Assembly: GCA_023393165.1 (NCBI GenBank)
Contig: JAEWMJ010000048.1
Coordinates: 1 to 64,000 of the forward strand
DNA: 64,000 bases
Direction: 5' to 3'
Source of the DNA: Bacillota bacterium
Lineage (GTDB): Bacteria > Bacillota > Clostridia > Christensenellales > Christensenellaceae
Shown here piece by piece: positions 8,999-16,018 of this stretch (position 1 is the first letter of the stretch; every line of letters starts with the position of its first letter). A model generated the notes under the pieces. It saw only the letters and a list, made by a program, of their open reading frames with translations. It was not told the origin of the DNA and made no database searches. Position numbers and translations under genes: made by a program.

Positions 8999-9034
8999 TA
9001 ATCGGGCCGCAAGGACATCCTTGCGGCCCGATTA
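8999..9034. terminator. Bidirectional intrinsic terminator
   Basis: A perfect 16-bp GC-rich stem (TAATCGGGCCGCAAGG and its complement) with the 4-nt loop ACAT. It sits between the converging dehydrogenase gene and the deoC-like operon. T/A-rich flanks on both sides suit termination in both directions. Confidence 0.85.
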
Positions 9035-9068
9035 TACAAAATAGGAGAGAAATATCAGCATCTATTGA

Positions 9069-9809
9069 TTATCCGTTGATTACCTGTACGGATTTGCTGC
9101 ATCCGAACCGGTCCGCGCCCGCAGCCATCAGTTCCCTGATTGTTTGGGCGTCTCCAATTCCGCCGTCTATCTTGATACCGATACCCGGCCCCAAAACATT
9201 CCGGACAAACTTCACATCCTCCGCGCAGGCTTTTTTGCCGGACAGCGCGTTGGATATCTTAACGAAATCGGCCCCCGCGGCCCTTATTGTCTGCAAAGCC
9301 GCGACCTTTTCCTGCTCCGAATACAGGCACTGTTCGTATATCGCCTTTACAAGCGCGCGGCCCCGGGCCGCATCCAGGACTTCCTCCAGATCCCGCTGCG
9401 CCTCTTTCAGTTCGCCGTTTTTGATCGCCAGAATATTCATGGCGACGTCCAGTTCTTGCGCGCCGTTTTTGATTGCTTCCCGCGCTTCGGCCACCTTGGC
9501 GGCGGTTGACGCCGCGCCGTGCGGGAAACCCACGGCGGTGCAGACCTTGACGTTGCTGCCCCGCAAACATTCCGCCGCAAGGGATACATAATACGGAGAA
9601 ACGCACACATTTGCCATAAGGCCGTCCCGCGCTTCCCGGCAGGCCGATATGATCTTATCCCTCGTGGTATCCGGATTCATGACGCTGTGTTCAATGGTGT
9701 GCGCTATATCCGCCCCGGATTTTCCGCCGGTCTGCGGAGACGGGAAACCCGCGTTCATCTGCGCCAGGATCTCTCTTGTGACTTCCGACACGATTTTTTC
9801 TATATCCAA
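9069..9809 (-). CDS. DeoC-family aldolase with divergent active site and encapsulation-peptide-like N-terminus
   Basis: A 246-residue member of the deoxyribose-phosphate aldolase family. Both lysines of the class I mechanism appear kept, in FVKIS (the Schiff-base position) and IKIDGG. The ELDVAMN segment carries the usual Asp. The loops around them differ from the norm: the TxTG run after the Schiff-base Lys is replaced by ISNAL, and AGGIR by DGGIG. Residues 1-20 (MDIEKIVSEVTREILAQMNA) form an amphipathic helix followed by a Pro/Gly-rich linker, typical of peptides that target enzymes into bacterial microcompartments. It is last in the shell-protein operon. A related but different substrate from deoxyribose 5-phosphate is possible. 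Confidence 0.82.
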   Translation of the reverse strand: MDIEKIVSEVTREILAQMNAGFPSPQTGGKSGADIAHTIEHSVMNPDTTRDKIISACREARDGLMANVCVSPYYVSLAAECLRGSNVKVCTAVGFPHGAASTAAKVAEAREAIKNGAQELDVAMNILAIKNGELKEAQRDLEEVLDAARGRALVKAIYEQCLYSEQEKVAALQTIRAAGADFVKISNALSGKKACAEDVKFVRNVLGPGIGIKIDGGIGDAQTIRELMAAGADRFGCSKSVQVING

Positions 9810-9848
9810 AACCTTTTCATCCCTTTCCGCAAGGAATATTGATAAGTT

Positions 9849-10133
9849 TTATTTGGCCGGGATGGTCGGCAATATGCCCTCCACATCGTCATGCGGGCGC
9901 GGAATGACATGCACGGAGAACAATTCCCCCACTCTTTTGGCGGCTGCCGCCCCCGCGTCAACCGAAGCCTTCACCGCTCCCACGTCGCCGCGCACCATAA
10001 CGGTAACCAGCCCGGACCCTATCTTTTCCTTGCCGATCAGCTTTACATTGGCCGCTTTCACCATCGCGTCTGCGGCTTCTATGGCCCCGATGAGCCCTCT
10101 TGTTTCCACCATGCCCAATGCAAGTTTCTCCAT
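9849..10133 (-). CDS. Bacterial microcompartment hexameric shell protein (BMC-H, PduA/EutM type)
   Basis: A 94-residue single BMC domain beginning MEKLALGMVETRGLIGAIEA. It has the family's DAMVKAANVKLIGKEKIGSG helix-strand and the pore-lining IGSG turn. It ends with IPRPHDDVE, standard for canonical shell hexamers. It is nearly identical to the shell protein at 11150-11425, differing at a handful of positions and in a slightly longer C-terminus. It lies between the two deoC-like genes. No pentameric vertex protein, trimeric shell protein, or core aldehyde or alcohol dehydrogenase occurs in the window, so a complete compartment would need genes encoded elsewhere. Confidence 0.94.
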   Translation of the reverse strand: MEKLALGMVETRGLIGAIEAADAMVKAANVKLIGKEKIGSGLVTVMVRGDVGAVKASVDAGAAAAKRVGELFSVHVIPRPHDDVEGILPTIPAK

Positions 10134-10249
10134 GATTTTATCCCCCTTATCATAACTTTCAGCTTATCCGGTTTGCGCGTACCCGCCGCAGTTCCTTTGA
10201 CCCTTGCGGCCCAAATAGGATCCTCTCGAAGCGGTTACGCCTGTTCCCG

Positions 10250-11080
10250 TCAGTACCCGGACGTAAGCTCCTGAACGGTATCCGGTATTTTCAGCGTCCC
10301 GTCTTTTTCGCGCTGGCGCGCGTCTTCGACTATTTTCTTGGTTGCGGTGGCTCCAAAGCGCACGCCGCCTACCGCCCTGACGGCAAGCGCGCCGTCCAGC
10401 GTACGCACGCCGCCGGCCGCTTTCACCCGCACCTTTGGAGAACATGTTTTGCGCATGATCTTTAAATCGTGAATGGTCGCGCCTCCCTTGGCGTATCCGG
10501 TGGCCGTCTTTACAAAATCGGCGCCCGCGCGTTCGCAGATTTCGCAGGCCTTCACTTTTTCTTCATCCGTCAGATAGAAATTCTCCAGTATCACTTTTAC
10601 GATAACGCCCCTGCGGTGCGCGGCGTCGCACACCGCGCGGATATCGCTTTCCACCAGATCGTAATCGCCCGATTTCAGCCGCCCGATATTGAGCACCAGG
10701 TCCAGCTCCTCGCATCCCTGGCTCATCGCAATCTCCGCCTCCATGACCTTTACGGGCGTCAGATGATGCCCGTGCGGAAAACCGATGACCGTGGTCACCA
10801 GGACGTCGCTGCCTTTTAAAATATCCCTTGCGATCTCCACGTCGCAGGGTTTCACACACACCGTCGCACAGTCGTATTGTTTTGCGAGCAGGCATCCTTC
10901 GACAACTTCCTGCCTGGTCATATCCGGCCTCAGCAGCGAATGGTCGATCATTTTAGCGATTTCCTTCGCAGTCACCCTGGCGCCCGGCTGCAGCACCATT
11001 CCTTCGCCCTGTGAAAAAGTTGCGCCCATTCTTGCGCACACTTCTTTTGTTATCTGTTCGATCAATTTATCCATTTCCAT
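10250..11080 (-). CDS. deoC: Deoxyribose-phosphate aldolase (DeoC) with encapsulation-peptide-like N-terminus
   Basis: A 276-residue class I aldolase that should split 2-deoxyribose 5-phosphate into glyceraldehyde 3-phosphate and acetaldehyde. The canonical motifs are present: ELDLVLNIGRLK, VKVILEN, ADFVKTATGY with the Schiff-base Lys, and VKAAGGVRT with the second Lys. The first 20 residues (MEMDKLIEQITKEVCARMGA) are an amphipathic helix plus linker, about 45 residues longer than free DeoC enzymes at this end. This suggests cargo loading into a microcompartment. It is flanked on both sides by shell-protein genes. Unlike the second DeoC-like gene at 9069-9809, its active site is orthodox. Confidence 0.92.
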   Translation of the reverse strand: MEMDKLIEQITKEVCARMGATFSQGEGMVLQPGARVTAKEIAKMIDHSLLRPDMTRQEVVEGCLLAKQYDCATVCVKPCDVEIARDILKGSDVLVTTVIGFPHGHHLTPVKVMEAEIAMSQGCEELDLVLNIGRLKSGDYDLVESDIRAVCDAAHRRGVIVKVILENFYLTDEEKVKACEICERAGADFVKTATGYAKGGATIHDLKIMRKTCSPKVRVKAAGGVRTLDGALAVRAVGGVRFGATATKKIVEDARQREKDGTLKIPDTVQELTSGY

Positions 11081-11149
11081 TTAAATCACCTATCCTCTTT
11101 ATAACCCTCTGCAAACACCATTTGCTTTGGATATACCTTCAGAAAACTA

Positions 11150-11425
11150 TTATTTTGGGGGCAGTATGTTTTCAACGTCGTCATGCGGGCGCGGAATGAC
11201 ATGTACGCTTACCAGTTCGCCCACCCTTTTGGCTGCCGCGGCGCCCGCATCCACCGAAGCCTTTACAGCGCCCACGTCTCCCCGGACCATCACGGTAACC
11301 AGTCCCGATCCGATCTGTTCTTTTCCGATCAGGCGTACGTTGGCTGCTTTTACCATTGCGTCCGCCGCCTCAACCGCGCCGATGAGGCCTTTGGTTTCCA
11401 CCATTCCCAGCGCCTGTTTTTCCAT
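11150..11425 (-). CDS. Bacterial microcompartment hexameric shell protein (BMC-H), paralogue
   Basis: A 91-residue BMC domain protein, MEKQALGMVETKGLIGAVEA at the start and IPRPHDDVE near the end. It shares the IGSG pore turn and almost the whole sequence of the shell protein at 9849-10133, with mostly conservative exchanges (K/R, I/V, K/Q). The near-identity implies a recent duplication, or gene conversion, of a shell gene between two aldolase genes. It is the second gene of the operon, after the flavoenzyme and an intercistronic hairpin. The hairpin and position suggest that the shell-protein dose is tuned separately. Confidence 0.94.
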   Translation of the reverse strand: MEKQALGMVETKGLIGAVEAADAMVKAANVRLIGKEQIGSGLVTVMVRGDVGAVKASVDAGAAAAKRVGELVSVHVIPRPHDDVENILPPK

Positions 11426-11460
11426 TCCATATCCTCCTTAAATTTATTGAATCTTAAACC

Positions 11461-11489
11461 CGCCTGCATTTTTCTATAAAATGCAGGCG
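11461..11489 (-). promoter_or_regulatory. Intercistronic stem-loop before the first shell-protein gene
   Basis: Inverted repeat CGCCTGCATTTT / AAAATGCAGGCG with a 5-nt loop, between the flavoenzyme stop and the shell gene. On the minus strand it is followed by sequence without a clean T-run. A partial terminator or an mRNA processing/stability element are both possible. Confidence 0.5.
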
Positions 11490-11526
11490 ATTTATTCAAT
11501 TGACGTCGGCTTATAATACTCCGCAA

Positions 11527-13638
11527 TTACCGCATCATAAGCGCCACATCCTGCGGCAGGTTGCCCGAGAGCGTATTGTTTGCGTTCATAAACAATCCTT
11601 CGTCCAGCATCATGGCCACGCTTGTGCCGTCCGTCATTGCGCCGCGCACATTCCGCACTATCCGGGAATCGCCAATGTTCGCGACTAAAAGCCCTGCGTT
11701 AAGGAGCGTATCGAAAAGCCTTGTATCCGGCTCGGTTTCGCCGAAAACAACAGTATCGCACGCAAGCTCGTATTTGTTGAACTTATGATCCATCAGCACA
11801 ACGCTGCCGTCCTTGATCTCCAGCAGAGTTGTCTGAAGCCTTACGTCCACGGGGATTTTGATCGGCTGGCCGGGAAGGCCGCCCCCGTTGCCGCCCGCAA
11901 AGCGTTTCTTCATTGTTTCCCTGTGTACGGGTTCGATACCGGGCGCAAAATCCTTGTCCCGGGCTACATAAACCACTTCTTTTCCGCGCATAGCCAGCGC
12001 TTCCGCCGTATCGGACGCGCCGTAATGGTTGCCGTAGACAACCACCTTCTGCCCGGTGTGGACGGCTTTCCGCTTGCCCTCCTGCGGCCAGTATTCGCAG
12101 TTTATTTTGCCGCAGACCAGGATATCGTCGAATTTGACGCCCCTCTCCGCGCCCGGGATATCCGGCACTACGGTTTTTGCGCCCGTCGCGCACAATACCA
12201 CGTCAAACGCTTTCAGCATTTCGGGCGTGGCCTTGGTATTCAAATGAACCTTGATATCCAGCTTTTGAATCTGGCTGCGGAGCCAGTCCATGTACCACTT
12301 CATTTTGCTCTTTGGCGGAACCATGCAGCACAATCTGACTGCGCCGCCAAGTTCATTTTCGCGTTCAAACAGCGTGACGTCGAGCCCGCGCAGGGCGGCG
12401 ACCCTTGCCGCCTCCATGCCCGCGATGCCGCCGCCCGCAATGCCTACCCTGAGGCTCTTGTTTGCGGGTTTGATATTAAGAAAGCGCATGTCCCCCATTC
12501 CGGGGTTGATCGCGCAGCGCATTTCATGTTTGATCATCAGCGATTCGGACCAGCAGCCGACCAGACAGCTGATGCACCTGCGTATCTCTTCCGGTTTTCC
12601 GGCCTTGGCCTTGTTGCCCCAATACGGGTCCGCGATCAGTTGGCGGGACATCCCCACCATATCCGTTTTTCCCTCGGCTATGATCTTGTCGCAGTATTCC
12701 GGATTGCGCAGCGTATGGCTGGTGATCACCGGGATTTTGACCGCTTTCTTGATGGCTTCTGCCGAATATGTGTTCCAGCCCTCGGTGTAATAGCTGGGAT
12801 CCATTACCGTTTCGGCCAGGTCGAATATGCCCGCCGATATATCGAGAGCGGCTACGCCGGCTTTTTCCAGTTCCACCGCAATGCGGACGGATTCCTCCAG
12901 TTTTCTGCCGTCGTCCCGCCATTCCTCCCCAGAGTAGCGGACAAGAATGGGAAAATCTTCGCCGCATTTCATCTTGATGCGGTCGATGATCTCCAGAATG
13001 AAGCGCATCCGGTTTTCGAACTTGCCGCCGAACCGGTCGTTCCGGGTGTTGGTGGCCGGGCTTAAAAACTGCGCGATCATGTACCCGTGAGCGGCGTGCA
13101 GTTCCACCGCGTCAAACCCCGCTTCCTTTACGCGCCATGCGGCTTCCGAGAATTTTTCGATCAGGTCGTACACTTCCTCCACGGTCATTTCCCGCGCGAT
13201 TTTTCCGTGCGCGCGGTCCTGCGCATAAATCACTTCGTGGCCTGCGCTGCCCGGTTGGTTGGAAACGATATCCGAGCAGGAAATCTGGCCGTATCTGGGA
13301 TAAGCGGCCTGCCGGCCCGGGTGCTGTATCTGCACCGCGCATTTTGCGCCGTGTTTCTGCATTGCAGAGGCAAGCATGTGCAAGCCGGGTATATAGTAAT
13401 CCGCGTCCGCGCAAAGGCAGGTAACCGTAGGACGGCCCGTATCTTTATCCGGAGTCGTCGCTCCCACGATGACAAGGCCCGTACCGCCTTTTGCAATCTC
13501 CTCGTGATAACTGATCACACGTTCGTTCGTACCGCCGTCCGTGTTGCCCGAACTGATATCTGTCGGGACGTGCACAAGCCTGTTGGGCACCACCATGTTT
13601 TTCATCCGGATCGGCTTAAAAATATGATCGTAAGCCAT
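11527..13638 (-). CDS. NADH:flavin oxidoreductase / 2,4-dienoyl-CoA reductase-type flavoprotein (Old Yellow Enzyme family)
   Basis: A 703-residue multidomain redox enzyme. The N-terminal FMN-binding TIM barrel (about 1-360) contains VQIQHPGRQA and HAAHGYMIAQFLSPATNTR. A CISCLVGCW segment with a further Cys supplies a [4Fe-4S] site. The C-terminal half is an FAD/NAD(H) module starting with the Rossmann motif GIAGGGIAGMEAA. I use the ATG at 13638 because GGAGGAGGT lies about 7 bases before it. The longer start at 13656 would place that ribosome site inside the gene. It heads the microcompartment operon. Relatives reduce enoates or activated double bonds. The link to aldolase chemistry is unexplained. 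Confidence 0.88.
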   Translation of the reverse strand: MAYDHIFKPIRMKNMVVPNRLVHVPTDISSGNTDGGTNERVISYHEEIAKGGTGLVIVGATTPDKDTGRPTVTCLCADADYYIPGLHMLASAMQKHGAKCAVQIQHPGRQAAYPRYGQISCSDIVSNQPGSAGHEVIYAQDRAHGKIAREMTVEEVYDLIEKFSEAAWRVKEAGFDAVELHAAHGYMIAQFLSPATNTRNDRFGGKFENRMRFILEIIDRIKMKCGEDFPILVRYSGEEWRDDGRKLEESVRIAVELEKAGVAALDISAGIFDLAETVMDPSYYTEGWNTYSAEAIKKAVKIPVITSHTLRNPEYCDKIIAEGKTDMVGMSRQLIADPYWGNKAKAGKPEEIRRCISCLVGCWSESLMIKHEMRCAINPGMGDMRFLNIKPANKSLRVGIAGGGIAGMEAARVAALRGLDVTLFERENELGGAVRLCCMVPPKSKMKWYMDWLRSQIQKLDIKVHLNTKATPEMLKAFDVVLCATGAKTVVPDIPGAERGVKFDDILVCGKINCEYWPQEGKRKAVHTGQKVVVYGNHYGASDTAEALAMRGKEVVYVARDKDFAPGIEPVHRETMKKRFAGGNGGGLPGQPIKIPVDVRLQTTLLEIKDGSVVLMDHKFNKYELACDTVVFGETEPDTRLFDTLLNAGLLVANIGDSRIVRNVRGAMTDGTSVAMMLDEGLFMNANNTLSGNLPQDVALMMR

Positions 13639-13806
13639 CTTCATTACCTCCTCCATACTCCTTTTGTTTAATTGGTTGATTTATCCGTTGATTTTTCCAT
13701 CCTGAGCGGGATCAAAATCAAATTAAATTTCAGGACAAAGTTATGTTTATATATATTGAAAGCTGCGCCGGTTTATTATAGAAATATGTATGGAATCACA
13801 AATAGT

Positions 13807-13851
13807 CATATTTGTTATTCTTGTCTTATTTGTTATATTTGTATTTATTGT
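13807..13851. repeat. Tandem 9-bp repeat array, five units, downstream of the microcompartment operon promoter
   Basis: Plus-strand units catatttgt, tattcttgt, cttatttgt, tatatttgt and atttattgt in exact 9-bp register. They share the TTTGT core of the array at 5343-5405. On the minus strand the array overlaps and follows the -10 box at 13847-13852. Confidence 0.65.
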
Positions 13852-13875
13852 ATCAGCAGAATTTAGAAAATGCAA
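13847..13875 (-). promoter_or_regulatory. Sigma-A-like promoter for the microcompartment operon
   Basis: Minus strand: -35 TTGCAT (13870-13875), 17 bp, -10 TACAAT (13847-13852), then the repeat array. The first start codon of the operon is about 210 bp downstream. The remainder of the 13639-14092 gap is AT-rich and holds the oppositely oriented promoter at 13992-14020. Confidence 0.65.
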
Positions 13876-13991
13876 GCACATTTTTATGAAATTCAATTGC
13901 ATATTTTTATATATGCTTTCACAAGCCGTCCGCCGCATTGCTGTAAATAAAGCATTTTTTTACTTTACAGCCTCTTCGGCCAAATTCCGGC

Positions 13992-14020
13992 TTGCATTTT
14001 AACTGAAAACTGAGTATGAT
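13992..14020 (+). promoter_or_regulatory. Sigma-A-like promoter for the YdcF-like gene
   Basis: -35 TTGCAT (13992-13997), 17-bp spacer, -10 TATGAT (14015-14020). Its -10 overlaps the first of three 9-bp repeats. This is the fourth promoter in the island with the same layout. Confidence 0.65.
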
Positions 14021-14044
14021 ATAAATAATACAAATAATACGAAT
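14018..14044. repeat. Tandem 9-bp repeat array, three units
   Basis: Units gatataaat, aatacaaat and aatacgaat in register, immediately at and after the -10 box. They match the ATACAAAT form of the repeats at 5572-5598. Confidence 0.6.
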
Positions 14045-14092
14045 AATAAGGTATGATTTGTATCCTTAAACCATACGGAAAGCGAGAGACAG

Positions 14093-14836
14093 ATGATAAA
14101 ATTCACAGGAGATCCCGTACAATTCGATCTCGCGGTCAACCGCGTTTGTTCCTATCTTGCCCGGCGCGATATCGGCGAACTGACGGCGGAGGAGATCGCG
14201 CGGACCGCAGGCTCTCCCCGCGCGGACGCGCTGTTTGCTTTCGGCTGCGACCTGACGGAGGTGCCCGAGCTTGCCGCCCGCGCCTTTCACCAAAATCTTT
14301 GCAGCGTCCTGCTTTTCAGCGGCGGCGTGGGGCACGCGACGCAGAACCTGCGCAAAAACGCCCGTGAAAAATATGGAATAGACTGCGAATACATGGCGGA
14401 AGCGGAGATCATGGCGGAAATCGCCGCCGCGCACCTGCATGTCCCCAGAGAAAAAGTATATGTTGAAAGCGCTTCCACCAATTCCGGAGAAAACGCCCGG
14501 TTTTCTCTGGATCTGCTCAGGAAAAGCGGCGTCCCCCATAAAACTGTCGTGCTTTTGCAGGACCCCATGATGCAGCAGCGGAGCCACCTCTCCACACTCA
14601 AATATTTGAACCGGGATTCCGTGCTGATAAGCTTCGCGCCGTTTATCCCCCGCGCGGAAGAAAACCGTCCCTGGCCGGATGAGCGTTTTTTTGACCTGAT
14701 ACTGCGGGAAATCCCAAGAATAAGGGACGACGAAAACGGCTATGGGCCAAGGGGCAAAAATTTTATTGTGCACGCCGATATTCCGCCCGAGGTGCTGCAA
14801 AGCTACGGCTATATAAAACGGTCAATTGTTGAATAA
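14093..14836 (+). CDS. YdcF/SanA-like DUF218-domain protein
   Basis: A 247-residue soluble protein of the DUF218 (YdcF-like) family. Diagnostic features are the ALFAFGCDL strand, the LLFSGGVGHATQNLRKN segment, and VESASTNSGENARFS with its Asn-Ser-x-Glu-Asn motif (about residues 125-135). It has no signal peptide, unlike membrane-anchored SanA/ElyC members. E. coli YdcF binds S-adenosylmethionine, but the activity of this subfamily is not established. It stands alone between a repeat-array promoter and the regulator gene, suggesting control with the neighbouring sugar island. The AUG follows GCGAGAGACAG, a weak ribosome site. Confidence 0.75.
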   Translation: MIKFTGDPVQFDLAVNRVCSYLARRDIGELTAEEIARTAGSPRADALFAFGCDLTEVPELAARAFHQNLCSVLLFSGGVGHATQNLRKNAREKYGIDCEYMAEAEIMAEIAAAHLHVPREKVYVESASTNSGENARFSLDLLRKSGVPHKTVVLLQDPMMQQRSHLSTLKYLNRDSVLISFAPFIPRAEENRPWPDERFFDLILREIPRIRDDENGYGPRGKNFIVHADIPPEVLQSYGYIKRSIVE

Positions 14837-14840
14837 TATT

Positions 14841-14870
14841 CTTTACCGAACGGTAAAGCCCTGTTATACT
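14841..14870 (+). promoter_or_regulatory. Promoter and candidate autoregulatory operator of the GntR gene
   Basis: The 18-bp palindrome CTTTACCGAACGGTAAAG at 14841-14858 covers a weak -35 (TTTACC, 14842-14847). This stands 17 bp from a -10 TATACT (14865-14870). A GntR-family gene starts 27 bp further on. An operator overlapping the -35 box of a regulator gene usually means self-repression. Binding by this GntR protein is inference. Confidence 0.55.
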
Positions 14871-14897
14871 ATTATGTAGTGATTTAGAGGTGAAAAC

Positions 14898-15689
14898 ATG
14901 CAAGCGGAACCTAATTTATCCATACTGGACAACAAAATTCAATACGACCTGAATCTGCCGCTTTACTACCAGATCATGTCCATGATCAAGCGCGGAATTG
15001 CCAACGGCTCGCTGCAGCCCGGGGACCTGCTTCCCACCGAAGAACAGTTCTGCAAGCGGTTTGACGTAAGCCGGACAACGATAAGGCAGGCTTTTGCGGC
15101 GCTGGTCAAAGAAGGGTCGATCGTACGCGTGCAGGGCAAGGGAACTTTCATAGCCCAGCAGCAAAAACTCGACCGCAAAATGGACAATATCTATAGTTTT
15201 ACGCACGAAATGCAGAGCATTGGCCTCAGGGCTTCCTCCAAAATCATCAAATGCGAAAAGATACTGCCCGAGGAAGATATCCGCCAGCTGTTTGCAATGA
15301 ATCCAAACGAATATGTATACCAGATCGTCCGCGTCCGCCTGGCTGCCGACCAGCCTCTGCTGCTTGAGACTACATTCCTTCCCGTAAGCATTATTAAATA
15401 TCTGGACGGTAAGATACTGGAAAGCACATCCCTTTATGATCTTTTAAACGAACAGGGCATAGAACCCTTCCGGGCCCAGGAAACCTATGAAAGCATGCTG
15501 ATCGTGGGAGAAGAATCCCGGCTGCTGCAATGCAAAAACAACACGACCGGATTTTTCATCGAGAGGATCGCATGGCTGAAAAGCGGACAGATCTTTGAAT
15601 TCACGCAATCGATTATGCGCGGCGACCGGTCCAAGATTGTGATCAACCTGCAGCAGAACAACTGCACGTTCAACCGCAGCGTGGAATAA
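14898..15689 (+). CDS. GntR-family transcriptional regulator, HutC subfamily (UTRA effector domain)
   Basis: A 263-residue regulator. Residues about 20-85 form the winged helix-turn-helix (YYQIMSMIKRGI, then CKRFDVSRTTIRQAFAALVKEGSIVRVQGKGTF). About 105-250 form the UTRA ligand-binding domain (YQIVRVRLAADQPLLLETTFLP). UTRA regulators usually sense a sugar phosphate or amino-sugar phosphate. It is the natural candidate to control the adjoining sugar and microcompartment genes. Its own promoter carries an 18-bp palindrome of different sequence from the 9-bp arrays, so which element it reads is open. GAGGTG lies before the ATG, and a terminator-like hairpin follows the gene. Confidence 0.9.
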   Translation: MQAEPNLSILDNKIQYDLNLPLYYQIMSMIKRGIANGSLQPGDLLPTEEQFCKRFDVSRTTIRQAFAALVKEGSIVRVQGKGTFIAQQQKLDRKMDNIYSFTHEMQSIGLRASSKIIKCEKILPEEDIRQLFAMNPNEYVYQIVRVRLAADQPLLLETTFLPVSIIKYLDGKILESTSLYDLLNEQGIEPFRAQETYESMLIVGEESRLLQCKNNTTGFFIERIAWLKSGQIFEFTQSIMRGDRSKIVINLQQNNCTFNRSVE

Positions 15690-15775
15690 CTGTTCTCATA
15701 TTGATGCTTAACGATTACTTAACATTTTGATTATTTAACTTCATATATATTTCCTTATATACGAAGATTGCCAGG

Positions 15776-15800
15776 AGCATGCTGCAAGGCGTGCTTTTTA
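15776..15800 (+). terminator. Probable intrinsic terminator after the GntR gene
   Basis: Stem AGCATGC / GCGTGCT (one G-T pair) with a 6-nt loop, followed by a run of T. It lies about 90 bp after the regulator stop codon. Confidence 0.6.
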
Positions 15801-15875
15801 TATTCGGGGAATTTTCATAATTTTAAAGTATTCTTCACAATACTGACACATACAAATGACATAATTAATTTATAG

Positions 15876-15974
15876 TTTACATATTTTTTTATATATGCTA
15901 TCATTCTCAATTGATAAAAGGACGATATATGTACCAGGCCGGAACGCCTTGATGGCATTCAACCGGCCGGCGAC
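15876..15974 (+). promoter_or_regulatory. Promoter and hairpin-containing leader of the carboxylesterase gene
   Basis: -35 TTTACA (15876-15881), 17 bp, -10 TATCAT (15899-15904). The roughly 110-nt leader contains a GC-rich stem whose outer arms are GGCCGG and CCGGCC (about 15940-15970), ending near 15974. It stands out in an otherwise AT-rich gap. No known riboswitch was recognised. Confidence 0.5.
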
Positions 15975-16018
15975 ATAAGATAAAGCAACAAAGATTATTC
16001 AAAATTGGGCTGATATAA

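Noticed and set aside
13747..13938. 63-residue ORF over the second repeat array
   Set aside because: The same artefact: the 9-bp period makes a Thr/Asn/Ile pattern. No ribosome site, and it overlaps a promoter.
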